Below are positions 14,901 through 23,460 of a DNA stretch of 64,000 nt, piece after piece. The DNA is taken from IMG/VR virus record IMGVR_UViG_3300028895_000202, positions 1 through 64,000 of that record. One strand, written 5' to 3'. The position numbers and the translations under genes are program-made. Source of the DNA: a virus. The number at the start of each line of letters is the position of its first letter. Within the stretch, counting starts at the first letter, position 1. The notes beneath the pieces are model-generated. The model did no database searches, had not been told where the DNA came from, and worked only from the letters and a program-made list of their open reading frames with translations.

Positions 14901-17591
14901 TTGCTTAAGATAGGCAACTCCATGCGATCAATAACTACCGCAGTGCTTGAGACCACTGCCGCGTACCTCGATCTGCTGAAACCAGTGATAGCGTGGGCCC
15001 AGCTAGTTGGAGAAGAGATAGCTACTGCGGTAACGGACCTACTTGACGGCCAGGGGTCAGCTGTGCGTACCATAAACAGTGCCGCACGGATGTCTGGCAC
15101 TGTCAGTGAAGGCTACGCGGAGCAGCTAAGGGGAGAAATCTCCAGCCTTATTGCTGAACAAGAACGGCTCAAGTCCGCGCTGGACGCATTCAAGGAGAGG
15201 GGGGAGATTGATGAGTCCCTGGGGCGGGAGGTCATAGGAAGAGAGAGGTTTGACGAGCTTGGTGGTATGAAGCGTATCACTTATCAATACGAGCTTCATG
15301 ACAAGTGGCAAGAGGCTATCTACGAGAAGCGAAAGAAGATGGCGGAGCTTACCGCCATCGAGTTGCGTCTAACGACTAATCGTCTTAACGCGGAGTCAGC
15401 TGCGGCAGACAAGCGTATAGAGGATCTTAAGAAGGCTGCCTCCGGAGAGGCGTTCGACCAGTACAACAGCAGATTTGAGAAGACTGGTGAGGCAGTACGC
15501 AAAGCGATTAATTCTGTATTGACCTCGCTTGGTGCAACTGAGTCCTCTACAGACAAGCTGCTAGACGGCTTTATCGACGGTGTCCGTGAACTGGCTATAG
15601 CCGCTTTTGAATCGAGCAAGCCTGTAAACGACGCTGCCCAGGGTGTAACCAACTATGTCGAGGCTGTAAACGGCTCTGCAAAGGCTGTAACCGACTATGT
15701 TCAGCTGGTGCAAGACGCATCTGACGCCGCAGAGGACTTCGGCGGGACAAGCCTCGGGCTCGCCCCAGAAGAGGCTGAGAAGGTAGATGATATTCTAAGG
15801 AGGCTTACTCGACAGTATGAAGACTTGCGTAGAGAGACGGTCGGTGTATTCGATCCAGCGAGGGCCGAGATAGAGCAACTGTCAGCTACGACAAGTCGCG
15901 AAGTAGAAGACATCAGCCGCGAGTTGAACCAAATTGGTGCGACCCCCGAGCAACTTGCCAACTTTGATAGCCTGAAGGAAAAGCTAAAGGAGGCTCGCGA
16001 GGTTCTACTACAGACGCGGAGAGACAGGGCTGCCGAAGACCTGATTCGTACCCTAAGCCGTGGGGCAGAGGATGCCAAGCGCTCGATGGAAGCTGCGTCG
16101 TCCTACGTGCCAAGCCTAGGCCAGATGGCTGACGAGCAGGCTCGCTATGCACGGGAGGTCGAGGACACGGTTCGTCAGATGCGCGAGCTTGGTATGTCAC
16201 AAGAAGACATAAAGATCTCGAAAGCCTTTGCGTTTGATATTGGTCCATTCAAGGGCATAAAAGAAGCAATAGCTGGCATCCGTGTAGCAACAGCCCGAGC
16301 CGTGGAGGATGCCATTCGGCTAGGCGCCAGTCTGCAAGAGATCGAACAAATCGAACTCAAGGGCAAGCTGCAGGAAGATCTGGCTGTGATTGAAGCGGCG
16401 CAGAGCGCGGCAAGCGGGTTCGGCTCTGCAATCACCGGGGCAATCCGCAGCGGTATTGAGGAGGGCAAGAAGTTCAGGGAGGTCATCGGTGACGTGATGC
16501 TGGCCGCGTCCGAGAAGATCGTCACTGAGATCGCAATCAGGCCTATCGAGAACATCCTGGACAACGCCCTGGCGGGCCTTTTCGAGGGCATGATTGCAAA
16601 CCAAGTGACGATCACGGCGACTAACGTCACGCTGGCTGGTGCTGGGCTTGCCGCTGGTGCTCCTGGTGCGGTTGGTGCTGCTGGTGCGGTTGGTGCTCCT
16701 GGCGCTGGGGTATACGGCCCGCCGCTACCGGGGGTATACGGCCCGCCGCTACCGCCCGCCACCCCATCAGTTGATGCGGTAATAGGCGAAACCCTGCCAG
16801 GGGCAGCAGCAGGCGCCATTGATACAAGCGGCATCGAGGCCATGAATGCGGCTGCCGCCAATGGCGCTACGCAAGTCGCTGACATGGCTACCGCAGCGAC
16901 CGCAGCCAGTGTAGCTACGTCAGGTCAAGAGGCTGCGGCCCTACTCGGCACTGTGGCCCAGCAGGCTGAATCAACTGAAGAAACCAAAGCTGCATTTATT
17001 GAGCAGGCAGAGGCTCAGGCTAGTCAGCAGGCAGCAGCTGCGGCGGTGACGCTGGCCGCCGCGATGAAAGCGGCAGCTGCTTCGGCGGTGATCAGCGCCA
17101 AGGGAAACATCTTCGGCGCGAGCGGTGTGGTTAAGGCGTTTGCGAAGGGAGGTGTTCCGGGAGGAGGCCTGCGCGGCAGGTTCGGTGACATGCTCACCAA
17201 TGGGCCCGTGGCATTCCCATTAGGGCTGGCCGGTGAGGCTGGTCCGGAAGCCATTGTGCCTGTAAGCCGTCGTGGCGGGTCGTTCACCATGGGGACCGCC
17301 GACGGTAGGCAAATACCGCTGACGAGAGACACGAGCGGAAACCTTGTGGCCGATCTGGCTGGCATGTCTAGTAGAAATACAAGGAAGTTCGCGAGCGGGG
17401 CCATCCTTGCCAATGGCAGGCAAATGGAGCCACACGGGGGTTCAACTTCCGGTTATAATGGTGGCACTGTAGTAAATCAGACCATCAACATTCAAACCAA
17501 GGATGCAGATAGCTTCCGAAGGTCTGAGCGTCAGGTTCAGTCCCAGCTACGCAAGTCTGTATCGCGAGCTAACAACGTCGGTCAAGGATGA
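11961..17591 (+). CDS. Tail tape measure protein
   Basis: 1876 residues, the longest gene of the window, as expected for the tail-length ruler. Residues about 131-300 contain three to four 46-residue repeats (NLAKSL.AIS.INGG.VAES..G.RALGAAL..MPAKAGTSP). Residues about 455-650 carry the TP901-type minor tail core (FETALVNISKTTNLTG, LSDELLSIASNS, TTDQLLQVAGIAGQLG). Residues about 1560-1600 are Gly/Ala/Pro-rich, including two GVYGPPLP copies near 1583. The C-terminus has the family's usual FAKGGVPGGGL...GLAGEAGPEAIVPVSR ending (near 1740-1770). Hydrophobic stretches in the middle may help DNA passage through the host membrane. It overlaps the next gene by 4 bases. Confidence 0.9.
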   Translation: MADIATLSIKIDTADIKRAKGELTALEASVKAISKARINPGTALGIRDIVDAMSQLDKVNYVRVRTTMASVSNLSKVLNSLPTRALPSRAIASLATSLQELSRVDGAKLTRVTTAIAALGPAMDTLKGAAGLRPATLGNLAKSLVAISAINGGQVAESAKGVRALGAALRSMPAKAGTSPAAISNLAKSLEAISKINGGKVAESSKGMRALGAALQAMPAKAGTSPAAISNLAKSLAAISRINGGKVTEAAAGMRALSAALQAMPTKVGTSPTAISNLSKALRQISNLSGQKLVDISNSMRQLGQGLSAFSGVRFRPKSISNFAVALTELSRVDAAKLRAVAKALSQIERTGTGRSIEALTKSALQAARSIEQLQVRTKRLESRLNPARVTAFGRALSFVGSAAGGAVGAIRRTVSSITTLGAKMRTFRANILNVGAGFLVFSFLQRSVVQLIKPIREFETALVNISKTTNLTGRDLQDLSDELLSIASNSVATTDQLLQVAGIAGQLGVKGRSDILKFADTVTRLADAAPSLRGSFEQTALQLARVLNITGEGIGKVDRLASTVLKLGNNFEALESTILKTTIEVAAASAAFGVTSADAAALATALARVSVPPERGRTAIITTMKAISDALRSTGEDAQNFNQIIGTGSVKALQELFKNDPTEAFLKLVEGLRAVRDGGGDVTATLNRLGLNSIRTQTSILALLGSTEKFRRALSLAREEFATTGDELERVTRLASDRLDAAFVRLTNTFRGLLIEFSKTSGLETALRDSLELISDIARSISPNTVDQVGQFAGNVKRLRDQLLGVKKDDALNSAFSNLENYRELIGKIGDFVRSVSGGVITTAASFASLFLASRALSIGLSTVLSPLGLISLGITGAVGLLDKFGDKALRVGDQFVRLRDVVKAIGQESARRLESFIQVVGEIASKQSALTSAVLEDILSIDESKPGDVFDRILDAADMAVEYIGDQWVTTLAKVETSLLKIGNSMRSITTAVLETTAAYLDLLKPVIAWAQLVGEEIATAVTDLLDGQGSAVRTINSAARMSGTVSEGYAEQLRGEISSLIAEQERLKSALDAFKERGEIDESLGREVIGRERFDELGGMKRITYQYELHDKWQEAIYEKRKKMAELTAIELRLTTNRLNAESAAADKRIEDLKKAASGEAFDQYNSRFEKTGEAVRKAINSVLTSLGATESSTDKLLDGFIDGVRELAIAAFESSKPVNDAAQGVTNYVEAVNGSAKAVTDYVQLVQDASDAAEDFGGTSLGLAPEEAEKVDDILRRLTRQYEDLRRETVGVFDPARAEIEQLSATTSREVEDISRELNQIGATPEQLANFDSLKEKLKEAREVLLQTRRDRAAEDLIRTLSRGAEDAKRSMEAASSYVPSLGQMADEQARYAREVEDTVRQMRELGMSQEDIKISKAFAFDIGPFKGIKEAIAGIRVATARAVEDAIRLGASLQEIEQIELKGKLQEDLAVIEAAQSAASGFGSAITGAIRSGIEEGKKFREVIGDVMLAASEKIVTEIAIRPIENILDNALAGLFEGMIANQVTITATNVTLAGAGLAAGAPGAVGAAGAVGAPGAGVYGPPLPGVYGPPLPPATPSVDAVIGETLPGAAAGAIDTSGIEAMNAAAANGATQVADMATAATAASVATSGQEAAALLGTVAQQAESTEETKAAFIEQAEAQASQQAAAAAVTLAAAMKAAAASAVISAKGNIFGASGVVKAFAKGGVPGGGLRGRFGDMLTNGPVAFPLGLAGEAGPEAIVPVSRRGGSFTMGTADGRQIPLTRDTSGNLVADLAGMSSRNTRKFASGAILANGRQMEPHGGSTSGYNGGTVVNQTINIQTKDADSFRRSERQVQSQLRKSVSRANNVGQG
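12363..12850 (+). repeat. 138-bp tandem repeats inside tape measure gene
   Basis: About three and a half tandem copies of a 138-bp (46-codon) unit. Copies at 12480, 12618 and 12756 begin with the same CCAAGGCTGGTACGTC-type block; the first two are almost identical at base level, the third has diverged. This is recent in-frame amplification. Confidence 0.8.
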
Positions 17592-18601
17592 GTTTCCACG
17601 AATCAGCAACCTTCCCCGAGAAGATAGCAGCGGGCTCAGAGCGCATCAGCCGGTTTAATACTCGCGTATTTACGCACGATAACGGTGCATCTACGCGAAT
17701 CGCTGGATGGAGCCAGCCTCTGTTGTCGTTTGACGTGTCTCGCGGGCTTGATTTCCAGGAAGACGTAGCTGAGCTAGAGAGATTCTGGAGGGCGAGGCGC
17801 GGTGCTACGTTTGGTTTTCGGTTCAAGGACTGGTGGGATTACCACACCAATCCCACCGGGACTACCCATAACCCGGGTGACTACACCGATTCTACGGACC
17901 AGCTAACTCACACCAAGGGCCGTCTTCTGCCAGTCGAGGACTCGCTATCCGGCGGGCTATACTACGCGGCACAGCTGTGTAAACTGTATGACGATGCCGG
18001 TGTTGAGGAATACCGTGTTATCAACAAGCCAAGATCCGGCGCCGTCATCTCTGGCCTCACCCACAGCGGTATCGATACGACTACTGGAATCGTCGGCACT
18101 CCGAACGGCTGGAATGAGGATAGCATACTGAACGCCAAGTGGAGGGGCCAGTTCGACGTCCCGTGTCACTTCTCGGCCAATATTGATAACCAGGGCCTAT
18201 CACTGAGCGCCCAGGATTTCAACGCTAACTCCGTTCCGTCGGTTGAGATCTACGAGATCCGGGCTGAGTTTGAAACGCCTTCTGCCGCTTATGCTGGTGG
18301 TTCTCGCGACTTTGGTGTATCGGCAAACACGCTGCTGACTACATCTTCGGCAAACGGAAGGTTCCAGGTATTCCGCCCGTCAAGCGGCAGCACTATAACG
18401 GTCGTGGTTCTATCGCTATCCAAAGAGCCAGCCGGTGAAGGCATTCTGGTGTTGCACAACGCTGGCGAGGGCACACTCAGCGTACGCACGAGTTACGTCG
18501 ATGGATCGCCAACTTCTGTCGCGTCTGGCGAGACTGCCAGGATCCACATCGTCCGCGACTATGTGTCTGGAAGCTACGAGTCCTTCACGACGGTGTCCTG
18601 A
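17588..18601 (+). CDS. Distal tail protein, DUF2460 family (GTA gp12-like)
   Basis: 337 residues. It opens MSFHESATFPEKIAAGS, then GWSQPLLSFDVSRGLDF, LERFWRARRGATFGFRFKDW and a WDYHTNP segment: the signature order of DUF2460 (TIGR02217) proteins. The family's usual length is about 210, so the C-terminal about 110 residues (from about 225, YEIRAEFETPSAAYAGG...) are an extra beta-rich domain. It forms the distal tail ring in gene transfer agents and related siphophages. ATGA overlap with the tape measure gene. Confidence 0.8.
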   Translation: MSFHESATFPEKIAAGSERISRFNTRVFTHDNGASTRIAGWSQPLLSFDVSRGLDFQEDVAELERFWRARRGATFGFRFKDWWDYHTNPTGTTHNPGDYTDSTDQLTHTKGRLLPVEDSLSGGLYYAAQLCKLYDDAGVEEYRVINKPRSGAVISGLTHSGIDTTTGIVGTPNGWNEDSILNAKWRGQFDVPCHFSANIDNQGLSLSAQDFNANSVPSVEIYEIRAEFETPSAAYAGGSRDFGVSANTLLTTSSANGRFQVFRPSSGSTITVVVLSLSKEPAGEGILVLHNAGEGTLSVRTSYVDGSPTSVASGETARIHIVRDYVSGSYESFTTVS

Positions 18602-18604
18602 CAC

Positions 18605-21600
18605 ATGAGCCTTTCACAGAGACTACTCTACGGGAACTCTCAGTCAGAGAGCCCTACGCTGGCATCTTCGGCCATCACCGTTGCTGGCAACACGACGATC
18701 CTGGTTGTGCGTGAGGGGTCGTCCGTATCAACGCTCACCATTACCCTACCAGCGGTAAGACAGTCCCTAGTTGGCAGGCTCATCCGAATTCTCCGCAGCC
18801 CGGCTAACGCAACCACAGTAGTTATCAAGGACGAGTCGGGCTCAACACTACAGACAATCACATCTGCCGGGTCAGTAGACAACATCGAGGTCTACCTGAC
18901 TGACTACAACGGAGGCACGGGGTCCTGGGAGATCGTAGTTCCATCCACGACTTCCGTAACTCGACGCCAACCGCTGAACGTCATCATGATTAACTATGAT
19001 GACTGCGGCAGGCACCAACTTCCCACCTATTACGATCTGAACTCCTGGCCCGCAGGTTACTACCACCTGTATCCGCAGATGCCGTGGACTCAGGACCGTT
19101 GTGGAACCGTTTCTGATCAAGGTACTGAGGCCGGTACGCGGTTCGTGAACGCCCGCGTGTCTGCGCGCTGTACGCCGACACGGCAGTGCCTCGCCACCGG
19201 CAGGCAGCCGCATGTCTCGCAAACGCACCCATGGGGAAGTCGTGTGGGCAACATCCCTCAGCAGGGAGGCGTTACGCCAGAGTTCAGGACGATTAAGGGT
19301 ATAACACGCGACCAAAACCCATTCCCTGTTGTTGCCAGGAACGCTGGGGCACCGCACTACTTCTTCCACATCGGAAAGATCCACGCTACTGAGCACGAGA
19401 TTCGCGATGACGACAGTGACTATGTCTCTGTAGACGGGTTTGGTGTAGCCGACTTCACAAAGGCAGACGAGATCCGCACCAACTTCAAGCAGGTCATTAC
19501 CGACTTTGGGTTTGACGAGTCATACAAGCTAGAACTCGCCAAGCCCGATGGCGCGGAGACAGAGCCTTACAAGGGCTACCGTGGAACGTGGAGTGGAGAT
19601 GGAGCTGACACCACAACTCGCGACGCCCGCACCTTCTCCGTACACCACATCTACAGTGACACCGCCACTGCCGCTACAGGCTGGTCGGTAAACGGTACGG
19701 CGCGGCTTGGATCGAAGGTACTGCCAATCGCAGGAGGTAGCGGCCAGTTCAAGAAAGGTGACCGTATCCGCGTGTCAGGCGTCAATGGCGAGCTAATCGT
19801 CTGGGAGGATAGTGGGGCCTCACCTACGCAGATCACGCTATATCAGGGCTTGCTAGAAACGCCACGTGATGGTGCATCCATCACAGTCGTATTCCACATT
19901 GTTGGTGACGATGTGGAGAGTGGTGAGCTATACGGCGGCAACGAGCTTGGCGGTATGCGTCGCGCAGGCTTTACCCAGCAGCGTGACCCTGGGCAAGGTG
20001 GGGCATCGCTCATCCTGGCTACGGGAGGAACGCTAACAGAACGTCCGGACATACTGACAAGCAGCATAACAGTACACGGCACGGAGACCAGCACGAGTAC
20101 CGACTACGGTGAGGATCCATACTACTTCACCTACGAGCTTACCAAGATCAAGGAGTGCATCGACGCCTGCGCCAGCCGCAACAAGCCGTTCTTCATCGAG
20201 TGGTGGACTCACGCACCACACGGCACCCTGCCAGCTATCGAGTCAAACATAGGCCCCAACTGGAGCCGTTGTGGTGTAGCCGCTGACGGGACGACGTACT
20301 TCTTCACTGACGCTCAACACTCGGGTGGCGTAACGCCAGAGCAGTCTGTCGCGACTGGTATGCACCGTGAAGCTGACAGCGTGACTGGGCGCACGTTCAG
20401 CGCGGCAGAAGTTCAGGCAATGTGCCGTAGGTATCTACGTACCTTCAAGGACGAGGTGGTCGATGGTATCGACGTCAGCGATCCGCAGCATCCCCTGATC
20501 CAACAGGGCATCTACGCTACAGCTTCACTCGACGGGCGGATACGTATCAGTAACCTGTACAACAGGGATAAGCGATACACCGTAAGCGGTAACACAGCCA
20601 GCACCGAACCTCAGAACTTCGGGCCAGGATACGACGCTGACGGCAACTGGGACAACAGCAGCCCATATGGTCCGCTTGGGCAGATCAGCGTCGCCTACAG
20701 GCGGATGATCGCGAACATGGAGTCCATCGATCGCGGCTGCCAAATGCTCGATGACTGGCTTCAGCTGAACTACCCAGAGGTTCACGCCAACACGCTGTGG
20801 GTAATCCACGCCGATAACGGGCCGACAGAGTCAGACGCATCTCCACGCGCCGATTCCTGGGCATCCCATTACGACAACAGCGGAACTTCGATCTCTATCA
20901 CAGGTGGTGGAGGCCCATCGCTCCGCACCCGTGGGGATCTTGTGCCAGCGAGGTGGACTACCTTGCGAGATTCGGAAGGGGACACGGCTGTCTGGGACAA
21001 CTACAGCGCCTTGCCGCCCTGCGTCGGTGGGCGCGACGCGCTTACGGATCAGTTCTTTGGGTGGACTTCAGGCGTCGATAGCCCGGACATAACCTATCAC
21101 AACCCCGATCACTCCAAGAACCAAGTCAACGACGACGGCATTCTGACGCACCTGAGTGTCTGGGGTTACAACCTGCACGAGGGCGGCAACGACGCTACCG
21201 CGTTCATCGATGCATGTGACTTCTACAAGTTCGTGCTGGACATCATAGACCCGGGGTCATACGACGTCGCACTCTCTCCCGAGGGGAAGTACTACGCACA
21301 GGATTCGGTGAGCTTCGCGCCATCGCTAGCTGACCCATCCTTCGTCCCAAAGACCTCTACTCTTCATCAGATCTTTATTCCATCTGGAGGTTCTGAAGGA
21401 AACCTGCGTCGTATCGAGAGATGCGTCATTGATGTAGCATCAAATTACAAGTTGATGCGTAGGTACAACGAGACCCTAACTGATGCATACTTCGGTGGAG
21501 TGGATAACAACGGCAGTCCACTACAGGGCGTCAAGTACTATAGGATCGCTGGTGGAACAATGCAGTTCCAGCTATCCGAACCAACAATAGACGTTGGGCC

Positions 21601-22024
21601 TGTCGAAGACGGAGAACCCGCACGTGCCGTAGCGCCCGTGCCGGAACCGATTGACGGTGATACGGTTTGGGACATCGTCAGCACTTACGGCGTCATCTAC
21701 GTCCGTCTTATTGCGGAGGCCGATGATACAACTGGCGCAATACTCGACCTGTGGAGAGATGCCGCTCTGACAACACCAGTAACGGCAGCTGGATTCACGG
21801 CCACAAGTTGGACAGAGATAAGTACGGCTGGGAACTGGGAGGTTAACTTCAAGCTATCCCGCGAGGAGTCCTGGATCTTTGATCCGGACAATACGGGCTG
21901 GTTCCTCTACAACCTCAACGACGACCCTCGTGAGACTACGAACCTATACGGGGCTGACGGATACGATAACGTGGTCTCCCTTATGCGTAACCTGTATCTG
22001 GACAAGGTCGGAAACCTGGACTGA
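18605..22024 (+). CDS. Tail-associated sulfatase (formylglycine-type, CxPTR)
   Basis: 1139 residues. Residues 1-115 are a beta-rich domain likely to dock on the tail. From about 125 the sulfatase alkaline-phosphatase-like fold follows with its landmarks in order: NVIMINYDDCG (metal ligands D132, D133), ARCTPTRQCLATGRQPH with catalytic C189-T-P-T-R193 and G199-R200, HIGKIH (K258, H260), KPFFIEWWTHAPHG (H536, H539), an RRMIANMESIDRGCQMLDDWL-type helix near 700-719, LWVIHADNGP (D737, N738), and a C-terminal LYNLNDDPRETTNL. These are the hallmarks of S1-type arylsulfatases, in which the Cys is converted to formylglycine. Residues about 325-445 are an inserted beta domain. It lies between the DUF2460 and DUF2163 tail genes and is coupled to both (ATG 18605; TGATG at 22024), so it is almost certainly a virion component. 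Likely role: desulfating host surface polysaccharide on adsorption. No maturation enzyme is seen in the window. Confidence 0.88.
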   Translation: MSLSQRLLYGNSQSESPTLASSAITVAGNTTILVVREGSSVSTLTITLPAVRQSLVGRLIRILRSPANATTVVIKDESGSTLQTITSAGSVDNIEVYLTDYNGGTGSWEIVVPSTTSVTRRQPLNVIMINYDDCGRHQLPTYYDLNSWPAGYYHLYPQMPWTQDRCGTVSDQGTEAGTRFVNARVSARCTPTRQCLATGRQPHVSQTHPWGSRVGNIPQQGGVTPEFRTIKGITRDQNPFPVVARNAGAPHYFFHIGKIHATEHEIRDDDSDYVSVDGFGVADFTKADEIRTNFKQVITDFGFDESYKLELAKPDGAETEPYKGYRGTWSGDGADTTTRDARTFSVHHIYSDTATAATGWSVNGTARLGSKVLPIAGGSGQFKKGDRIRVSGVNGELIVWEDSGASPTQITLYQGLLETPRDGASITVVFHIVGDDVESGELYGGNELGGMRRAGFTQQRDPGQGGASLILATGGTLTERPDILTSSITVHGTETSTSTDYGEDPYYFTYELTKIKECIDACASRNKPFFIEWWTHAPHGTLPAIESNIGPNWSRCGVAADGTTYFFTDAQHSGGVTPEQSVATGMHREADSVTGRTFSAAEVQAMCRRYLRTFKDEVVDGIDVSDPQHPLIQQGIYATASLDGRIRISNLYNRDKRYTVSGNTASTEPQNFGPGYDADGNWDNSSPYGPLGQISVAYRRMIANMESIDRGCQMLDDWLQLNYPEVHANTLWVIHADNGPTESDASPRADSWASHYDNSGTSISITGGGGPSLRTRGDLVPARWTTLRDSEGDTAVWDNYSALPPCVGGRDALTDQFFGWTSGVDSPDITYHNPDHSKNQVNDDGILTHLSVWGYNLHEGGNDATAFIDACDFYKFVLDIIDPGSYDVALSPEGKYYAQDSVSFAPSLADPSFVPKTSTLHQIFIPSGGSEGNLRRIERCVIDVASNYKLMRRYNETLTDAYFGGVDNNGSPLQGVKYYRIAGGTMQFQLSEPTIDVGPVEDGEPARAVAPVPEPIDGDTVWDIVSTYGVIYVRLIAEADDTTGAILDLWRDAALTTPVTAAGFTATSWTEISTAGNWEVNFKLSREESWIFDPDNTGWFLYNLNDDPRETTNLYGADGYDNVVSLMRNLYLDKVGNLD

Positions 22025-23034
22025 TGGCTGACCGTATTGCTCGTAGCGTCGTAGACGTGGTGACCCGCAGAGCGGTCACTTATAGCACAGCCTGGAGGGT
22101 TGAGCGCCGCGATGGCGTGATCATCGCTATATGCAACCACTCCTCCGACGTGACGTTGCCTGACGGATACAGGTATCGTGCAGCCTTCGGCGGGGCTACG
22201 TCAGCAGTGCGACGCGAAGAGGGTATGGGTAACTCAGACGTTGAGGTGCAGAGCATCGTCAATAGCGCGTTTATCAGCTACACAGACCTTCAGCAAGGCA
22301 AATACGATGACGCTACCGTAGTCGTAAGCATCTTCGATGCTGATAGGCCATACGCCGGTATCCTTGAGTCGAGAAGGTATCTGCTAAGGCCGAGTTCATA
22401 TGGTGAGCTTGGCTGGAAGGCTACGCTTGTCGGTCTTCACGAAACTACCAGAACCGAGGTTGGTCAAACGCTATCGCCAACCTGTGTTCATGTCCTAGGG
22501 GCTGGGTACGATACTGGCAATCCCTACATGTGTACGGTTAATCTGGCAAGGCATCCAGCCACCGTCTACGGGACAGTCGTAAGTCCAGCGTCTATTCCAG
22601 GTGAATTCACGGCTGCTAGGGCGGATGGGTATTTTGGCCGAGCGTATGTGATCGTTGACGGGGCAACACTTAACGATGCTGATGGCAACGTGCTGACAAC
22701 TGTTGTGTCAGACTTCGCTAACGGGACACTCTATTTCATGGATGGAGCTAACGTCGGAGCATCCGGGTACATCCGAGAGCATGGCAATCCTGGCGAACCA
22801 GGAACATACACAGACATTGGTGCCGGAGATTTCGCCGTAAAGCTGCTGAACCCAATGCGCGCACCTATAGTGGGGGGCGAGCGCGTTCAGCTACGGCTTG
22901 GCTGCAATAAGCGTCTAGGCAATACGTCGTCAGACGGTCACTGCTACAACAGGTTCCAGAACACGCACCAGTTCAAGGGCGACCCAATCATCCCCGGAAC
23001 CGCACCGGCCCTTAAAGTGTCCGCCGTGAACTGA
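22024..23034 (+). CDS. Tail hub protein, DUF2163 family (GTA gp13-like)
   Basis: 336 residues; ATG 22024 overlaps the sulfatase stop. It shows WRVERRDGVIIAICNHSSDV (the family's early W-x-hydrophobic block), GMGNSDVEVQSIV, DDATVVVSIFDAD, the GELGWKATLVGL block and the C-terminal Cys-rich end CNKRLGNTSSDGHCYNRFQN followed by FKGDPIIPG. The Cys pair and FxGxPxIPG ending are diagnostic of DUF2163/TIGR02218 proteins of gene transfer agents and related phages, where it forms the tail hub. The start is decided by the overlap. Confidence 0.82.
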   Translation: MADRIARSVVDVVTRRAVTYSTAWRVERRDGVIIAICNHSSDVTLPDGYRYRAAFGGATSAVRREEGMGNSDVEVQSIVNSAFISYTDLQQGKYDDATVVVSIFDADRPYAGILESRRYLLRPSSYGELGWKATLVGLHETTRTEVGQTLSPTCVHVLGAGYDTGNPYMCTVNLARHPATVYGTVVSPASIPGEFTAARADGYFGRAYVIVDGATLNDADGNVLTTVVSDFANGTLYFMDGANVGASGYIREHGNPGEPGTYTDIGAGDFAVKLLNPMRAPIVGGERVQLRLGCNKRLGNTSSDGHCYNRFQNTHQFKGDPIIPGTAPALKVSAVN

Positions 23035-23459
23035 TGGATTACGGCAAGCAAGCACTCAGGATCGCCAGGGATCTCATCGGAACCCGCGCCGCCCTTACGT
23101 CAACGGACAAACGTAAGGGACTCTGCTGCTATGGCCTCATCTGGCACTGCCATCCACACCTACAAGACCGACTGCCCGAAGTAGACGACGTGTACAGCCT
23201 TGGTCACAAGCGCCAGATACTTGAGATCACGAAGTATGCTGACCGAGTGAGTCGCCCGAAGCCAGGATGCGTAGCTGCCTTTAACAACAACATGCTTGGC
23301 AGAAACGGTCTATCGGAACTGCATCTAGCTGTTGTCTCCTCTGTAAGCCCGGACAGGGTAATACACGCGGATATGGGGAGTAGGAAGATAAGTGAGGATA
23401 CCCTTACCGACTTGTTCTTACGGGGTCTGTCTCTGATAGGGTATTGGAGGGCTAAGTAG
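23034..23459 (+). CDS. NlpC/P60-like tail peptidase (GTA gp14-like)
   Basis: 141 residues, ATG overlapping the previous stop (TGATG). Cys-containing helix start GLCCYGLIWHCH (C31/C32) and a later LHLAVVS (H97) fit the Cys-His catalytic core of NlpC/P60 peptidases carried at siphovirus tail tips, and VIHADMGSRK (H110) matches the strand that usually follows. The typical G-x-D-C nucleophile motif is modified here to GLCC, so activity is likely but not certain. It would locally open peptidoglycan during DNA entry. The order DUF2460, sulfatase, DUF2163, peptidase, tip protein makes the sulfatase the only extra gene in an otherwise standard module. Confidence 0.7.
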   Translation: MDYGKQALRIARDLIGTRAALTSTDKRKGLCCYGLIWHCHPHLQDRLPEVDDVYSLGHKRQILEITKYADRVSRPKPGCVAAFNNNMLGRNGLSELHLAVVSSVSPDRVIHADMGSRKISEDTLTDLFLRGLSLIGYWRAK

Positions 23460-23460
23460 T

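Noticed and set aside
13055-17826. Minus-strand frames under the tape measure gene
   Set aside because: Compositional shadows of the Ala/Gly/Ser-rich tape measure; no start signals or motifs.
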